A stretch of 43,978 nt of DNA. Source: Bryobacterales bacterium. GTDB lineage: Bacteria > Acidobacteriota > Terriglobia > Bryobacterales > Bryobacteraceae. Below, piece after piece: positions 34,850 to 43,123 of this stretch. The translations under genes were made by a program, and so were the position numbers. Positions within the stretch are counted from its first letter, which is position 1. Each line of letters opens with the position of its first letter. The stretch lies in NCBI GenBank assembly GCA_003167255.1, contig PMTR01000089.1:18370-62347 (forward strand), in the 5' to 3' direction. The notes beneath the pieces were generated by a model that saw nothing but the letters and a program-made list of their open reading frames with translations, was not told where the DNA came from and did no database searches.

Positions 34850-35599
34850 TTATTTCCTCTTTCGCCCGAACCGGAATTCCTCCAGTTCCCGTTTGAGGGG
34901 AGCCCAATATTCCCGATCCTTGCGGCGCTCCTCCCGTTCTTCGGCCTGCAGCGCTTCGCTCACATCATCAAGCCGCGCTGTTCGCGCGGCTTGAACGGCC
35001 GGCCGCAAGACAGCCTCGGCGCGCGCTAACTCCGGATGCCCGGTTGCGACTTCTACCAGTAACTCCGGAGTGCGCAACTCGCGCAGCCAGAACCGCGCCA
35101 GTTCCTGGGGCGCGCTGCCCGAGTGTCCGAAGTAGCTCTGCTCTACCAGGCGCCGGATCATTGGCCAGTCCTTATCGCGTTGGGTCTTTTTCGCGCGTAC
35201 CAGATCTTCCATCGCCAGCAAATCGATGGGCTCACCAGCAACCTCGACGGTCGTGCGGCGGGCCCATAGCTCCTCGAAGCCGGCGACGCCGCGCAAAGAA
35301 GACATTAAATCAACTCGCAGTCCTGCCACATCTTCCCGGCGGCAGCGAAGATGGACGGCGTGCCCGCGCAACAAATGCCGGGGCTCCAACGGGGGGGCGG
35401 CAATTACTTCGGCGTCCAGCTCGTCGAACGCCTGCAACAGGTTCGACAGGTTGGTCGCATCCGCCAGAATGAAGAGGTCCAGGTCGCGGCTAAATTCCGC
35501 TGCGCCGTAGAATACGCACGCCTGGCCCCCCATAAGGAGCGTTCTCGCGCCACTCCTTTGGATCGAAGAAAGGGCTTTGAGTATCGGGCTCTGGCTCAA
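34850..35599 (-). CDS. Nucleotidyltransferase-like protein
   Basis: The 249-residue protein is placed at a TTG start (35599) because GGAGG (35605-35609) lies five bases ahead of it. A longer frame begins upstream at 35647. MGGQACVFYGAAEFSRDLDL has the GG and DxD (Asp39, Asp41) of the minimal nucleotidyltransferase fold, resembling AbiEii/DUF6036-type enzymes. VDLMSSLRGV and LLAMEDLVRAKKTQRDKDWP follow as expected. The C-terminus is highly charged and helical. It overlaps the upstream gene by 110 bases in another frame, so the two are probably coupled. Role unknown; toxin-like or defence roles are known in the wider family. Confidence 0.75.
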   Translation of the reverse strand: MSQSPILKALSSIQRSGARTLLMGGQACVFYGAAEFSRDLDLFILADATNLSNLLQAFDELDAEVIAAPPLEPRHLLRGHAVHLRCRREDVAGLRVDLMSSLRGVAGFEELWARRTTVEVAGEPIDLLAMEDLVRAKKTQRDKDWPMIRRLVEQSYFGHSGSAPQELARFWLRELRTPELLVEVATGHPELARAEAVLRPAVQAARTARLDDVSEALQAEEREERRKDREYWAPLKRELEEFRFGRKRK

Positions 35600-35726
35600 G
35601 TGATCCTCCAAGCGCGAGATACGTTTCCCACAGCCTTGCGGATTCAAGGAAACGCTCGCCGGGGCTCAATGCATACCACGCCGCCCACTCATGCCCCACC
35701 AACTCTTCCGCGCGAAGACGCTTCAC
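35490..35726 (-). CDS. Small conserved protein upstream of the nucleotidyltransferase
   Basis: A 78-residue protein, MKRLRAEELVGHEWAAWYAL at the start, then RLWETYLALGGSLEPEPDTQ and a final VRILRRSGI. The full-length composition and acidic middle look like a real protein and I recall similar small proteins next to nucleotidyltransferase genes. It might be the partner (antitoxin-like) of the downstream gene, which starts inside its last 110 bases. Confidence 0.65.
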   Translation of the reverse strand: MKRLRAEELVGHEWAAWYALSPGERFLESARLWETYLALGGSLEPEPDTQSPFFDPKEWRENAPYGGPGVRILRRSGI

Positions 35727-35896
35727 GATTCCTACTGTAGCTCATTCTCTCTGTCGAGATGTTCGAGCAAGTCCCTGTCGATGACCGTATCCGGTTCGGC
35801 CTTGCGAAAGGCGTACCGTGACCACCGCTCTTGAGGATGGTTGTGGATTCGCGACGCGGCAGGATTCGCGTCATTACCGCCGCTGCGCTCGCCAAA

Positions 35897-38548
35897 CTAC
35901 CGCACCACCTTCGGCCCATCCATCTTCACCGAAGGCTTTCCATTGGTTGCCGCGTGCGCCTTGTCGGGATCGAAAATGCGCCGGTCCACGTCCAGCAGCT
36001 TGTACTGTTCGAAATCCGGCGTCGCTGCGAAGCAATCGCTCAAGTCCGACGCGGCGGCATCGAACAAGTTGAGCGGCGGAAGGTGCAATAGCCGGAAAAT
36101 CGTTTTCAGCAGCCCCGGAAAACTGCTGTTCACGTGCGAGACGTAGCCCTTCTTCATCCACGGCCCCGCGCACAGCAGCACGGTGCGGTGCGCGTCGATG
36201 TGGTCCACTCCGCCTTGCGCGTCGTCCTCGGTGACGAACACCGCCGTTTCCTTCCACCACCTGGTGCCCGATAGATACTCCAGGATTCGCCCCAGCGCGT
36301 AGTCGTTGTCCACCACGTACGATTCTTCGAACGGGTAGCCGTCTTCCGGACGTGCGTCCGTCATGTGGTCGTTGGGCAGATGCATGAAGATGAATTGCGG
36401 CAGGTCCGCTCCGGTCTTCACATACTTCTCTTCGATCTCCTTGATGAACTGCGACGCCCGGTACTGGTCCGGAATGTTCATATTGAATCCCGGATATTCG
36501 CGCGACGTATGGCTGTAGAGCGGCTCCGGCATCGGCACATTGGTGAGGTAGCGCGCGCCGGTCGGCTCCAGGTCCTTGTCTTCGTCCACGCCCGCCAGTT
36601 CGAAGCCTTCGCCGAAGTTGCGAAAGCTCACGCCGTGTCGCACAAAGTGGTGCCAGATGGTGCCGCCTTCCAGTTGATCTTCGGGATGCACGGATGAATC
36701 CGACCCCGCGAACAGCAGCCGCCCGGGCGCATCTCCCAACCGGAAGTCCTTCTTCTGGTCGCTGTAGGCAGCCAGCAGCGAAGTCTCCGTCCAGACGCTG
36801 GGATACGCGCCGGCCAGCCAGTGGTGCCCGTCCACGCTGACGTCCGAATCGGCGTAGAAGTTGTCGCTGAAGCTCCACTGCTCGGCAATCTGGTGGTGGT
36901 TCGGCGTCACGTTGACATCCTTCAAGCTGAGCCGCTTCTTGCGCCCGTCGGCGTAGCCCCGCGTTCCAAACCGCGCCAGCGCGGGCGCGCTCATCGGCAA
37001 TCCGTTGTCGGCTTCCATCTCGTCGCCCAGCACCTCGTCGTAGGTGCGGTTCTCCTTGACGATCAACACCACGTGCTTTATCCCCGCCGGCAGCGGCGGC
37101 GCGGCCGCGCGCGCAACGAATCCGTTGGCCTCCATCACGAAGCTCGTGAGCCCCGCCAGTTCCTCCCGCTGCGGCAGCGGAAAAATGGAGAGCGTGCCCT
37201 GGCGGACCGTGCCGGCCACCACCGCTCCCGGCCTCACGCCGTAACCGTTCGGCCCGGTTCCAATTCCCCGGATATTGGTGACAAACACCGTGTCGCCGTC
37301 CATCTCGACGCGCGCCGGAAACCAGCCCACCGGTATGTGCCCGATCAACCGCCCCTCGCGTGTGTCGATCACCCCTACCGCATTGATGCCCGCTTCCGCC
37401 ACCAGCAGCCAGCCGCTCTTCTCGTGGTATGCCATCCCCACCGGCAGCACGCCGCGCAGCGTCTCCAGGCCCGGAATGCGGATGGGGATCTCCGCCACCA
37501 CCGCATTCGTCCGGGCGTCGATCACTGTAACACTGTCGTTGCCCGCGTTCGAGACGTACACTCGTTCCGCCGTAGCCACCACGCCAGACGGGCTGCTGCC
37601 GCCATTGCTGTCTCCGCCGAACGGCACACCGGTTCGCACGTAGGCTTCTACTTTCGGCGCGGTGGGGCTCGAAACATCCACTACCGCCAGCGAATTCGAT
37701 TCCCGCACGTTGGGATCGCCTAACCCCGGCACGTTAACCGGCCCTTTGGCGGTCTGCCGTTTCGCGCCATTTGCTGCATCCGTGCTGGGAAAGCCGAACG
37801 CCGGAAACGCCAGTCCCGTTCCGCGCGCGTCGGCTGGGTCGGCGCCCGGTATGGCCCGGTATTCGAACATCCCGACGTTCGTGACGTAAAGTTTCTTGCG
37901 GTCCGGCGACAGCGCCACCGCAAACGGCAGGCGGCCCACCTTGACGGAGGCCACTACCTGCCGCGTCTTCGTATCGATCACCGCCACCCGGAAATTCGCC
38001 TGGTCCACCACGTACAGCATGCCGCGGTCGGGGTCGTTCGCCAGGTCGGCCGTGTAGCTGTCGTGAAAGCCACCCTGATTGAGATCCACCACACGCCGCC
38101 GGTCGGCGCCCCAATCGAACTGGCTGACCCTGCCGGAATTCCCCTCGGATGCCCACACGGTGTGATCGTTCACCAGTGCCAACCCCATGAAGACGCCGCG
38201 CCAATCCGTCCCGCCGAACTCATCCACTTTCTCTTTGGAAGAGGCTGCAATCTGCTGCGAGGCCCACCTCCCGCCCGGCTCCCGGTCGAAGATCGTAAAG
38301 GAATTGCGCCCCATGCCGCCATTGGCGGTGACCACCACTCGCGAGGATGGTCCCACCGCTAGCCCGAAAGGGCCAGCGCCAGTGCCGTGTTGTTCCCCAA
38401 GCGGCGCGATGACGCGCCCACCTGGCAAAATTGACGCAGTGGCGTGTCTCTGGGCCTGCCGAATCCCCGCCGGCGCAGTAAAAGACTGCGCTGCCAGCAC
38501 GAAATGGAGCGTCAACAGGGAAAGCAAGGAGCGCCAAACGGCGGGCAC
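35897..38548 (-). CDS. Secreted beta-propeller / phosphoesterase fusion
   Basis: An 883-residue protein with a signal peptide (about 1-20). Residues 40-480 carry YVTN-like beta-propeller repeats (LYVVDQANFRVAVIDTKTRQ and VYVSNAGNDSVTVIDART). From about 490 a phosphoesterase-family domain follows, with KHVVLIVKENRTYDEVLGD, DSDVSVDGHHWLAG, LPNDHMTD and FVTEDDAQGGVDHIDAHRT, as in acid phosphatase or phospholipase C relatives. The protein probably hydrolyses phosphate esters outside the cytoplasm. It is monocistronic as far as visible; the small protein gene upstream is on the same strand but lies after it in the direction of transcription. Confidence 0.88.
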   Translation of the reverse strand: MPAVWRSLLSLLTLHFVLAAQSFTAPAGIRQAQRHATASILPGGRVIAPLGEQHGTGAGPFGLAVGPSSRVVVTANGGMGRNSFTIFDREPGGRWASQQIAASSKEKVDEFGGTDWRGVFMGLALVNDHTVWASEGNSGRVSQFDWGADRRRVVDLNQGGFHDSYTADLANDPDRGMLYVVDQANFRVAVIDTKTRQVVASVKVGRLPFAVALSPDRKKLYVTNVGMFEYRAIPGADPADARGTGLAFPAFGFPSTDAANGAKRQTAKGPVNVPGLGDPNVRESNSLAVVDVSSPTAPKVEAYVRTGVPFGGDSNGGSSPSGVVATAERVYVSNAGNDSVTVIDARTNAVVAEIPIRIPGLETLRGVLPVGMAYHEKSGWLLVAEAGINAVGVIDTREGRLIGHIPVGWFPARVEMDGDTVFVTNIRGIGTGPNGYGVRPGAVVAGTVRQGTLSIFPLPQREELAGLTSFVMEANGFVARAAAPPLPAGIKHVVLIVKENRTYDEVLGDEMEADNGLPMSAPALARFGTRGYADGRKKRLSLKDVNVTPNHHQIAEQWSFSDNFYADSDVSVDGHHWLAGAYPSVWTETSLLAAYSDQKKDFRLGDAPGRLLFAGSDSSVHPEDQLEGGTIWHHFVRHGVSFRNFGEGFELAGVDEDKDLEPTGARYLTNVPMPEPLYSHTSREYPGFNMNIPDQYRASQFIKEIEEKYVKTGADLPQFIFMHLPNDHMTDARPEDGYPFEESYVVDNDYALGRILEYLSGTRWWKETAVFVTEDDAQGGVDHIDAHRTVLLCAGPWMKKGYVSHVNSSFPGLLKTIFRLLHLPPLNLFDAAASDLSDCFAATPDFEQYKLLDVDRRIFDPDKAHAATNGKPSVKMDGPKVVR

Positions 38549-39023
38549 TCATCCATCATATATCGATCCATTGGGCAAACTTTGCCTTTTGCTGTTCCCG
38601 AATGGCACTTCCACGCGTTCCCGCGCGTGCTGCTCACTGCGGGCTCGCGCCTTTCCAAAACTGCCTATCCCGCACCGGAGCCATGACTTAAGAGAGCTAT
38701 TGCGTCGTTGTACGAAACGTGAGTATTATTTGGCACGTCAAGTGCTCCATAATAAAGTGAAAATAGCGCATCAAGAGACGTAGTACTGAGGTCCCGCACG
38801 GGCGCAAGGGACGCCTGTAACGGGATGCGTCGCAAGTCTGGCGGCGGATGGCTTCTCTAGGGAAGTCTTCGCCCAACAGTTGGGGTAGAGGCTACCGCGC
38901 GGGAGACTTGAATCCCAAACGGGGCCCGGCCCGAGTTAAAGGTTCGCCGGTTCGAGACTAGCAACCATACCGGCGCGCTTCGATAACCCGCACTGAAAGC
39001 AGTGCGCACTTTGGAGGAAACCA
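38549..39023. other. Divergent intergenic region upstream of the Crp/Fnr gene
   Basis: About 475 bases. A weak promoter candidate, TTGGCA (38730-38735) and TAAAGT (38753-38758) spaced by 17, faces the Crp/Fnr gene, which would give a long leader. A perfect hairpin GCACTG/CAGTGC with a four-base loop at 38990-39005 lies seven bases before the GGAGGAAA ribosome site. No gene or known RNA is recognised. Confidence 0.45.
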
Positions 39024-39698
39024 ATGGCATCCAGCACAATGGCGTACGCGCCAGCACGACCTTTGGAAGATCCGCTCGCGCATTTGCCGTGCTCCACCAT
39101 CCTGGAGTACCGCAAAGGCCAAATTGTTTACGGCCAGGACCAGCCGTCCACCAGCCTGTACCTGATCATCGAAGGCAAAGTAAAGGTTTCGCGGCTTTCG
39201 GATGACGGCCACCAGGTTGTGGTCGACATTTATCAGCCCGACGAGTTTTTCGGCGAATCGGCATTTCTGAACCTGCTTCACCGTGCCGAGCAGGTCACCG
39301 CCTTGGAAGACACCAAACTGATGGCTTGGACCGCCGCCGAGATCGAGGATATCGTTCTCAAACGTCCGCGCCTGGCAGTTGCGCTGCTCCAGATTCTGGT
39401 GCAGCGCACCATCAACCTGACGCACCGCATCGAAAGCTTTTCGGCCGACAACATTGCGCGCCGCCTGGCCCGCTCGCTGCTCCGTTTCTCCGAGCGCCTG
39501 GGCACGCCGCAGCCCGACGGCTCCGTCAAAATGGCCGCGTTCACCCATGAACTGCTGTCGCAATACGTCGGGACCTCGCGCGAAATCGTGACCCACTACA
39601 TGAACCAGTTCCGCCGCATGGGCCACTTGCAGTATTCGCGCCGCGGTATTGTCATCTACCGCGCACCTTTCGAGCAGTGGCTGCGTGAGAACGGCTAG
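39024..39698 (+). CDS. Crp/Fnr family transcriptional regulator
   Basis: A 224-residue protein with an N-terminal cyclic-nucleotide-binding-like barrel (about 22-125, for example GQIVYGQDQPSTSLYLIIEG and FFGESAFLN). The C-terminal helix-turn-helix includes FTHELLSQYVGTSREIVTHY. No cysteine cluster for an iron-sulfur centre is present (only one Cys, in LPCSTI), so it is not an oxygen-sensing Fnr. GGAGG precedes the ATG. The ligand and regulon are unknown. Confidence 0.92.
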   Translation: MASSTMAYAPARPLEDPLAHLPCSTILEYRKGQIVYGQDQPSTSLYLIIEGKVKVSRLSDDGHQVVVDIYQPDEFFGESAFLNLLHRAEQVTALEDTKLMAWTAAEIEDIVLKRPRLAVALLQILVQRTINLTHRIESFSADNIARRLARSLLRFSERLGTPQPDGSVKMAAFTHELLSQYVGTSREIVTHYMNQFRRMGHLQYSRRGIVIYRAPFEQWLRENG

Positions 39699-39757
39699 CA
39701 GTAAAGTATTACACCTCTTTGAATTCTTCTCCCGCTGAGAAGATTTCGTTGCTTCCG

Positions 39758-39954
39758 TGGCGCACGCACTCGTGCGTGCCGCGTCGACACTTGTGTCGAC
39801 GCTTGGCGTTATCTCACTTTGGTTGCGGCTCTGCCGCTCTGTGGGGCGGGCAATTTTGCCCGCAGCCGGCTTTCAGCCGGCCTCCCGGAGTTCCGGCATT
39901 CCACCCGATCCGCGCCAGTTGGGCCCGGCAAAGTGGGGCAGGCTTCAGCCTGCC
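39758..39954. repeat. Cluster of hairpins and palindromes
   Basis: It begins with the 45-base double palindrome (39758-39802) also found at 24204-24248. It continues with GCGGC/GCCGC (39825-39837), GCGGGCAA/TTGCCCGC (39846-39863), GCCGGCT/AGCCGGC (39865-39881) and GGCAGGCT/AGCCTGCC (39937-39954). There is no coding capacity. The array lies between the Crp/Fnr gene and the end of a convergent membrane protein gene. Confidence 0.8.
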
Positions 39955-39974
39955 AACATTCGCTCTTTAAGCCG

Positions 39975-41393
39975 TCACTTCACCCGGACCAGTTTGCCGT
40001 TCTGAAAGTCGAACAACGCATCCATCTTCGCCAGTTCTTCCGGCGGCAGCGGGTTTTGCCGCTGCAGATGAATCTCGACGGTGCGGTCGCGAAACCAGAG
40101 TTCGGCGATCGATGCCGTCTCCAGGTCGGTTGACGGATCGTGCAGGAACACCACCTGGCTGCCCGGCCGCACGTGGGGATCGAGCGCGCGGAACTGGCCG
40201 ATCGTGTCCCAGCCCGTTTGGCCCAGTCGCGCCATCGCCGACGACACCAGCCAGCCTTTCAAGTAATGAATCCGGTGCGCCCACAGGCATACCGCTGCCA
40301 CCACAACCGCTGCCGTCACCTCCCGCCGCCGGCCCGCCAGCTTCGCAGCCTCCGTGATAGCCACCGCCGCAAACACCGCCAGACCCACCGCCGGAATTGC
40401 CAGGCACGCCGCGCTCCGCCCCTTCAGAAACTCGATGGGCAGCGGCGCGATCACGATAGAGAAAACCCAGCAGAATCGCAGCGCCAATTGTGGGGCAGGC
40501 GCTTTCGCCTGCCAACCCAGCCACCAAACACTCGTCAACGCCGTCACCCCCAGCCCTACCCAGATGGGCCAAACCGGGTAATGCCAGTTCACGAACACGT
40601 CGCTCAGCATCACGTGCTGAAAGTCGATCAGCCGCCCCACCGAAAGCACCGGTCCATAACCGGGCTGGCTGATGAGCGCCCCGGCGCCGAATAGCTTTCC
40701 GCAGACCGATGCCACATCGAGCGCCGCCGCAAGCCCCAGCACCCACCGGGCATCGCGGACCCTGTGCTGGTAAAGCCATTCATAAGCCAGCAGTGCCACC
40801 GGCAGCGTGCCTGCCATTTCCTTGGATTGGAGCGCGCAGAGGAACAAGACCAGAAACACCGCCGTCTCGCCTGGCCGCAACGCCCTGCCGGATTTCCGAA
40901 CCCGCGCATAGTAAACGAACGCAGCCAGGTAGAAGAACAGGCAGAGCACGTCATAGACGAAGCCGGAATTGTAGTATAGGTTGCTCAACCCGGGGTGGTA
41001 GGCCATCACCAACGCCACCAGTCCCGCCGCCAGTTCTCCGCAACCCAGCAGCCTGGCAAACCGGTACGTCAGCCACACGCTGGCCGCCAGCAGCATGAGG
41101 ACGGCGGCGTGGTACGGCGCGGGGTTCAAGCCGGCCCCGGCAAACAGCGTCATGTAAAACAGGCCGCCCATCGGCCGATAGAAGCCTGTCCAGGGAGTCA
41201 TCAGCGCCCCCGCCAGTCTCCACGGACCGGCCCGAAAATAATAGGCCAGGTTCATCATGTCGTCCGGCGCGAAATGCACCCTAAGGCTGCTCCAGTTGAA
41301 GTAGAGAAACCACGCCAGCAGGAAAGCTGCGAAGCACGCCTTTCGCCAATTCGCCACGAACTCCAGCCTATCTGGAACGGCGGGCCGGCTCAA
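39975..41393 (-). CDS. Multi-pass membrane protein, GT-C glycosyltransferase-like
   Basis: A 472-residue protein with about ten hydrophobic helices. The first loop has FAPDDMMNLAYYF (Asp44, Asp45), the acidic motif seen after the first membrane helix in GT-C type glycosyltransferases, which use lipid-linked sugars. A soluble C-terminal part of about 90 residues follows. The identity is moderate, as no close family is recognised. The frame contains an in-frame copy of a dispersed hairpin unit (residues about 293-301, GWQAKAPAP). No glycosylation genes are adjacent. Confidence 0.7.
   Translation of the reverse strand: MSRPAVPDRLEFVANWRKACFAAFLLAWFLYFNWSSLRVHFAPDDMMNLAYYFRAGPWRLAGALMTPWTGFYRPMGGLFYMTLFAGAGLNPAPYHAAVLMLLAASVWLTYRFARLLGCGELAAGLVALVMAYHPGLSNLYYNSGFVYDVLCLFFYLAAFVYYARVRKSGRALRPGETAVFLVLFLCALQSKEMAGTLPVALLAYEWLYQHRVRDARWVLGLAAALDVASVCGKLFGAGALISQPGYGPVLSVGRLIDFQHVMLSDVFVNWHYPVWPIWVGLGVTALTSVWWLGWQAKAPAPQLALRFCWVFSIVIAPLPIEFLKGRSAACLAIPAVGLAVFAAVAITEAAKLAGRRREVTAAVVVAAVCLWAHRIHYLKGWLVSSAMARLGQTGWDTIGQFRALDPHVRPGSQVVFLHDPSTDLETASIAELWFRDRTVEIHLQRQNPLPPEELAKMDALFDFQNGKLVRVK
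40490..40517. repeat. Dispersed hairpin unit inside a coding sequence
   Basis: GGCAGGCG (40494-40501) and CGCCTGCC (40506-40513) pair perfectly around a four-base loop within a GTGGGG...CCAACC unit. It is nearly identical to the unit at 23608-23634. It adds residues without breaking the frame of the membrane protein. Confidence 0.8.
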
Positions 41394-41450
41394 GAGCTCC
41401 TGCTCAAAGCTATCGGGTTTGTGACTCTGAAATTCATTTCTATTGTTTCT

Positions 41451-41477
41451 CCTCTGCGTCTCCGCGCCTCCGCGGTG
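41451..41477. repeat. CTCTGCGTCTCCGCG-type repeat word
   Basis: The stretch starts CCTCTGCGTCTCCGCG and continues CCTCCGCGGTG. I recall near-identical words dispersed in many cyanobacterial and acidobacterial genomes. It sits in the short gap between the divergent GT-C-like and dipeptidase genes. Confidence 0.5.
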
Positions 41478-41512
41478 AATTCCTCTTCCTCGTCAGTTAT
41501 AATCCTCGCAGC

Positions 41513-42712
41513 ATGAACAAGCCATTTCTTCTTCTCCTCCTGGCCTCCTCGGCGTTCGCCCAGACCAAGGTCGATCCGGCCCGCGTCGCGCGCCTGCTCG
41601 AACGGGCCACCATTCTCGACCTGCATGACGACACCACCCAAATGATCGTCGACGAAGGTTACAACCTGGCCGAGAAGCATGACTTCGGACAAGTCGATAT
41701 CCCCCGCATGCGCACCAGCCACGTCTCCGGCCTGTTCCTTTCCATTTGGACGGACACCGACCGCTTCACTCCCATCCAGACCATCCGCCGCACTCTGGAG
41801 CAGATCGACGCCGTGCGCCGCGAAACCGCGCGCCATCCCGCCGAGCTTGCCCTGGCCAAGACCGCCGATGAAATCCTCACAGCAAAGAAGCGCGGCCGCA
41901 TCGCCATCCTGATGGGTCTCGAAGGCGGCGCCGCCATCGATTCGGACCTAGCCATGCTGCGTACCTATTTTGACCTCGGCGTACGCTACATGACGCTCAC
42001 TCACACCAACCACACGCCCTGGGCCGACACCTCCAGCAAACCGCCCGAACACAACGGCCTCACCGATTTCGGCAAGCAGGTGGTCCGCGAGATGAGCCGT
42101 CTGGGCATGATGGTCGATATCTCGCACGTCTCCGACAAGACCTTCTACGACGCTCTCGAAACCTCCTCCGCGCCAATCATCGCGTCGCATTCTTCCTGCC
42201 GCTCCATCGCCAACGTGCCTCGCAACATGACCGACGACATGCTGCGCTCGATCGCCGCCAAGGGCGGTGTCGTGCACATCAACTTCTACGAAGGTTTTCT
42301 CGAACCCGGCTTCAATGACCGGGAAAACGCCTTGAAAGACGAGCAGGCGCGCCAGGATTCGATCGACAGCCAGACCCCGAATTTCGGTGACCGCAGCCGG
42401 AATGGCCCCGCCGTCCGCAAGATCAACGCCGAGCGCATCGCCAAGCTTGGCCGCATCCCCCTGGCTCGTCTCCTGGACCACTTCGAGCACGCCGTGAAGA
42501 TCGCCGGCATCGACCACGTCGGCCTCGGTTCCGATTTCGATGGCGCCGACGACATGTTCCCGCAGGACATGGAAGACATCTCCAAAATCCCCAACCTGGT
42601 CCGCGGTCTGATGGAGCGCGGCTTCTCCGACCCCGACATCCTCAAAATTCTAGGTGGCAACACCCTCCGCGTGATGCGCGCCGTAGAGCAGGCGGCACAG
42701 CGGGCGAAGTAA
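41513..42712 (+). CDS. Membrane dipeptidase, M19 family, exported
   Basis: A 399-residue protein with a signal peptide (about 1-16, cleaved near AFA). The metal ligands of renal dipeptidase relatives are visible: LDLHDD (His-x-Asp), GLEGG (bridging Glu), DISHVSD and ASHSSCR (two His), and GLGSDFDG near the end. The enzyme hydrolyses dipeptides in the periplasm or on the surface. An upstream ribosome site is not obvious. A long hairpin follows the stop by four bases and may terminate transcription. Confidence 0.93.
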   Translation: MNKPFLLLLLASSAFAQTKVDPARVARLLERATILDLHDDTTQMIVDEGYNLAEKHDFGQVDIPRMRTSHVSGLFLSIWTDTDRFTPIQTIRRTLEQIDAVRRETARHPAELALAKTADEILTAKKRGRIAILMGLEGGAAIDSDLAMLRTYFDLGVRYMTLTHTNHTPWADTSSKPPEHNGLTDFGKQVVREMSRLGMMVDISHVSDKTFYDALETSSAPIIASHSSCRSIANVPRNMTDDMLRSIAAKGGVVHINFYEGFLEPGFNDRENALKDEQARQDSIDSQTPNFGDRSRNGPAVRKINAERIAKLGRIPLARLLDHFEHAVKIAGIDHVGLGSDFDGADDMFPQDMEDISKIPNLVRGLMERGFSDPDILKILGGNTLRVMRAVEQAAQRAK

Positions 42713-42716
42713 GCCG

Positions 42717-42774
42717 CAAAACGGGGACTGCTACCAATTCCCGCATTTGGAATTGGATAGCTGTCCCCGCTTTG
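42717..42774. terminator. Long imperfect hairpin after the dipeptidase gene
   Basis: Left arm 42717-42741 (GGGGAC, CCAATTCC) pairs with 42749-42774 (GGAATTGG, GTCCCC) with a few mismatches and a seven-base loop. It may stop dipeptidase transcripts or belong to a dispersed repeat family. Confidence 0.65.
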
Positions 42775-42784
42775 CCCCGCGCAC

Positions 42785-42961
42785 GTGGGGCAGGATGGTA
42801 TCCTGCGCACCGATTGGTCAATCGGTGCAGCCGGGCGCAGCCCGGCCCTGGAGTTGCTGCCTTTCATGCTGGCCCATTACCAAACCGTGGAGCAGGCCTC
42901 CTGGCCTGCAACGTCGGCTTTCCAGCCGACGCCCGGCCGCATGGCACAGGCATTCGTGCCA
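42785..42961. repeat. Array of six hairpins
   Basis: In order: CAGGAT/ATCCTG (42791-42805), GCACCGATTG/CAATCGGTGC (42807-42828, perfect 10-base stem), CCGGGC/GCCCGG (42831-42845), GCAGGCC/GGCCTGC (42892-42909), GTCGGCT/AGCCGAC (42913-42930) and TGGCAC/GTGCCA (42942-42961). Together with the preceding hairpin they fill most of the 411-base gap between the dipeptidase and the last gene. The first begins with GTGGGG as in other units of the family. Confidence 0.8.
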
Positions 42962-43123
42962 GTCTCGGTTCTTATCTCCGCAACGACACTGCCCCGCATC
43001 CTGCGCCCGTTACCATTCACAAGTTTTTTCCACTTTCTTCCGCTGATTCCAAACCACTTCCCGCTTCCACCCGCCATGTCCCTCCAGTCGCCATGCTACC
43101 TCTGAATTGAAAGGTAGCTCCGC

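Noticed and set aside
34365-34907. Open frames between the PadR and nucleotidyltransferase genes
   Set aside because: They are arginine-rich with no recognisable family or ribosome site, typical of chance frames in GC-rich DNA.
38870-38970. tRNA-like words (ACTTGAATCCC and GGTTCGAG) upstream of the Crp/Fnr gene
   Set aside because: No acceptor stem or D-arm can be folded around them and the spacing is wrong for any tRNA.
42785-42961. CRISPR-like array
   Set aside because: The stems differ in sequence and spacing, with no constant repeat and no spacer pattern.
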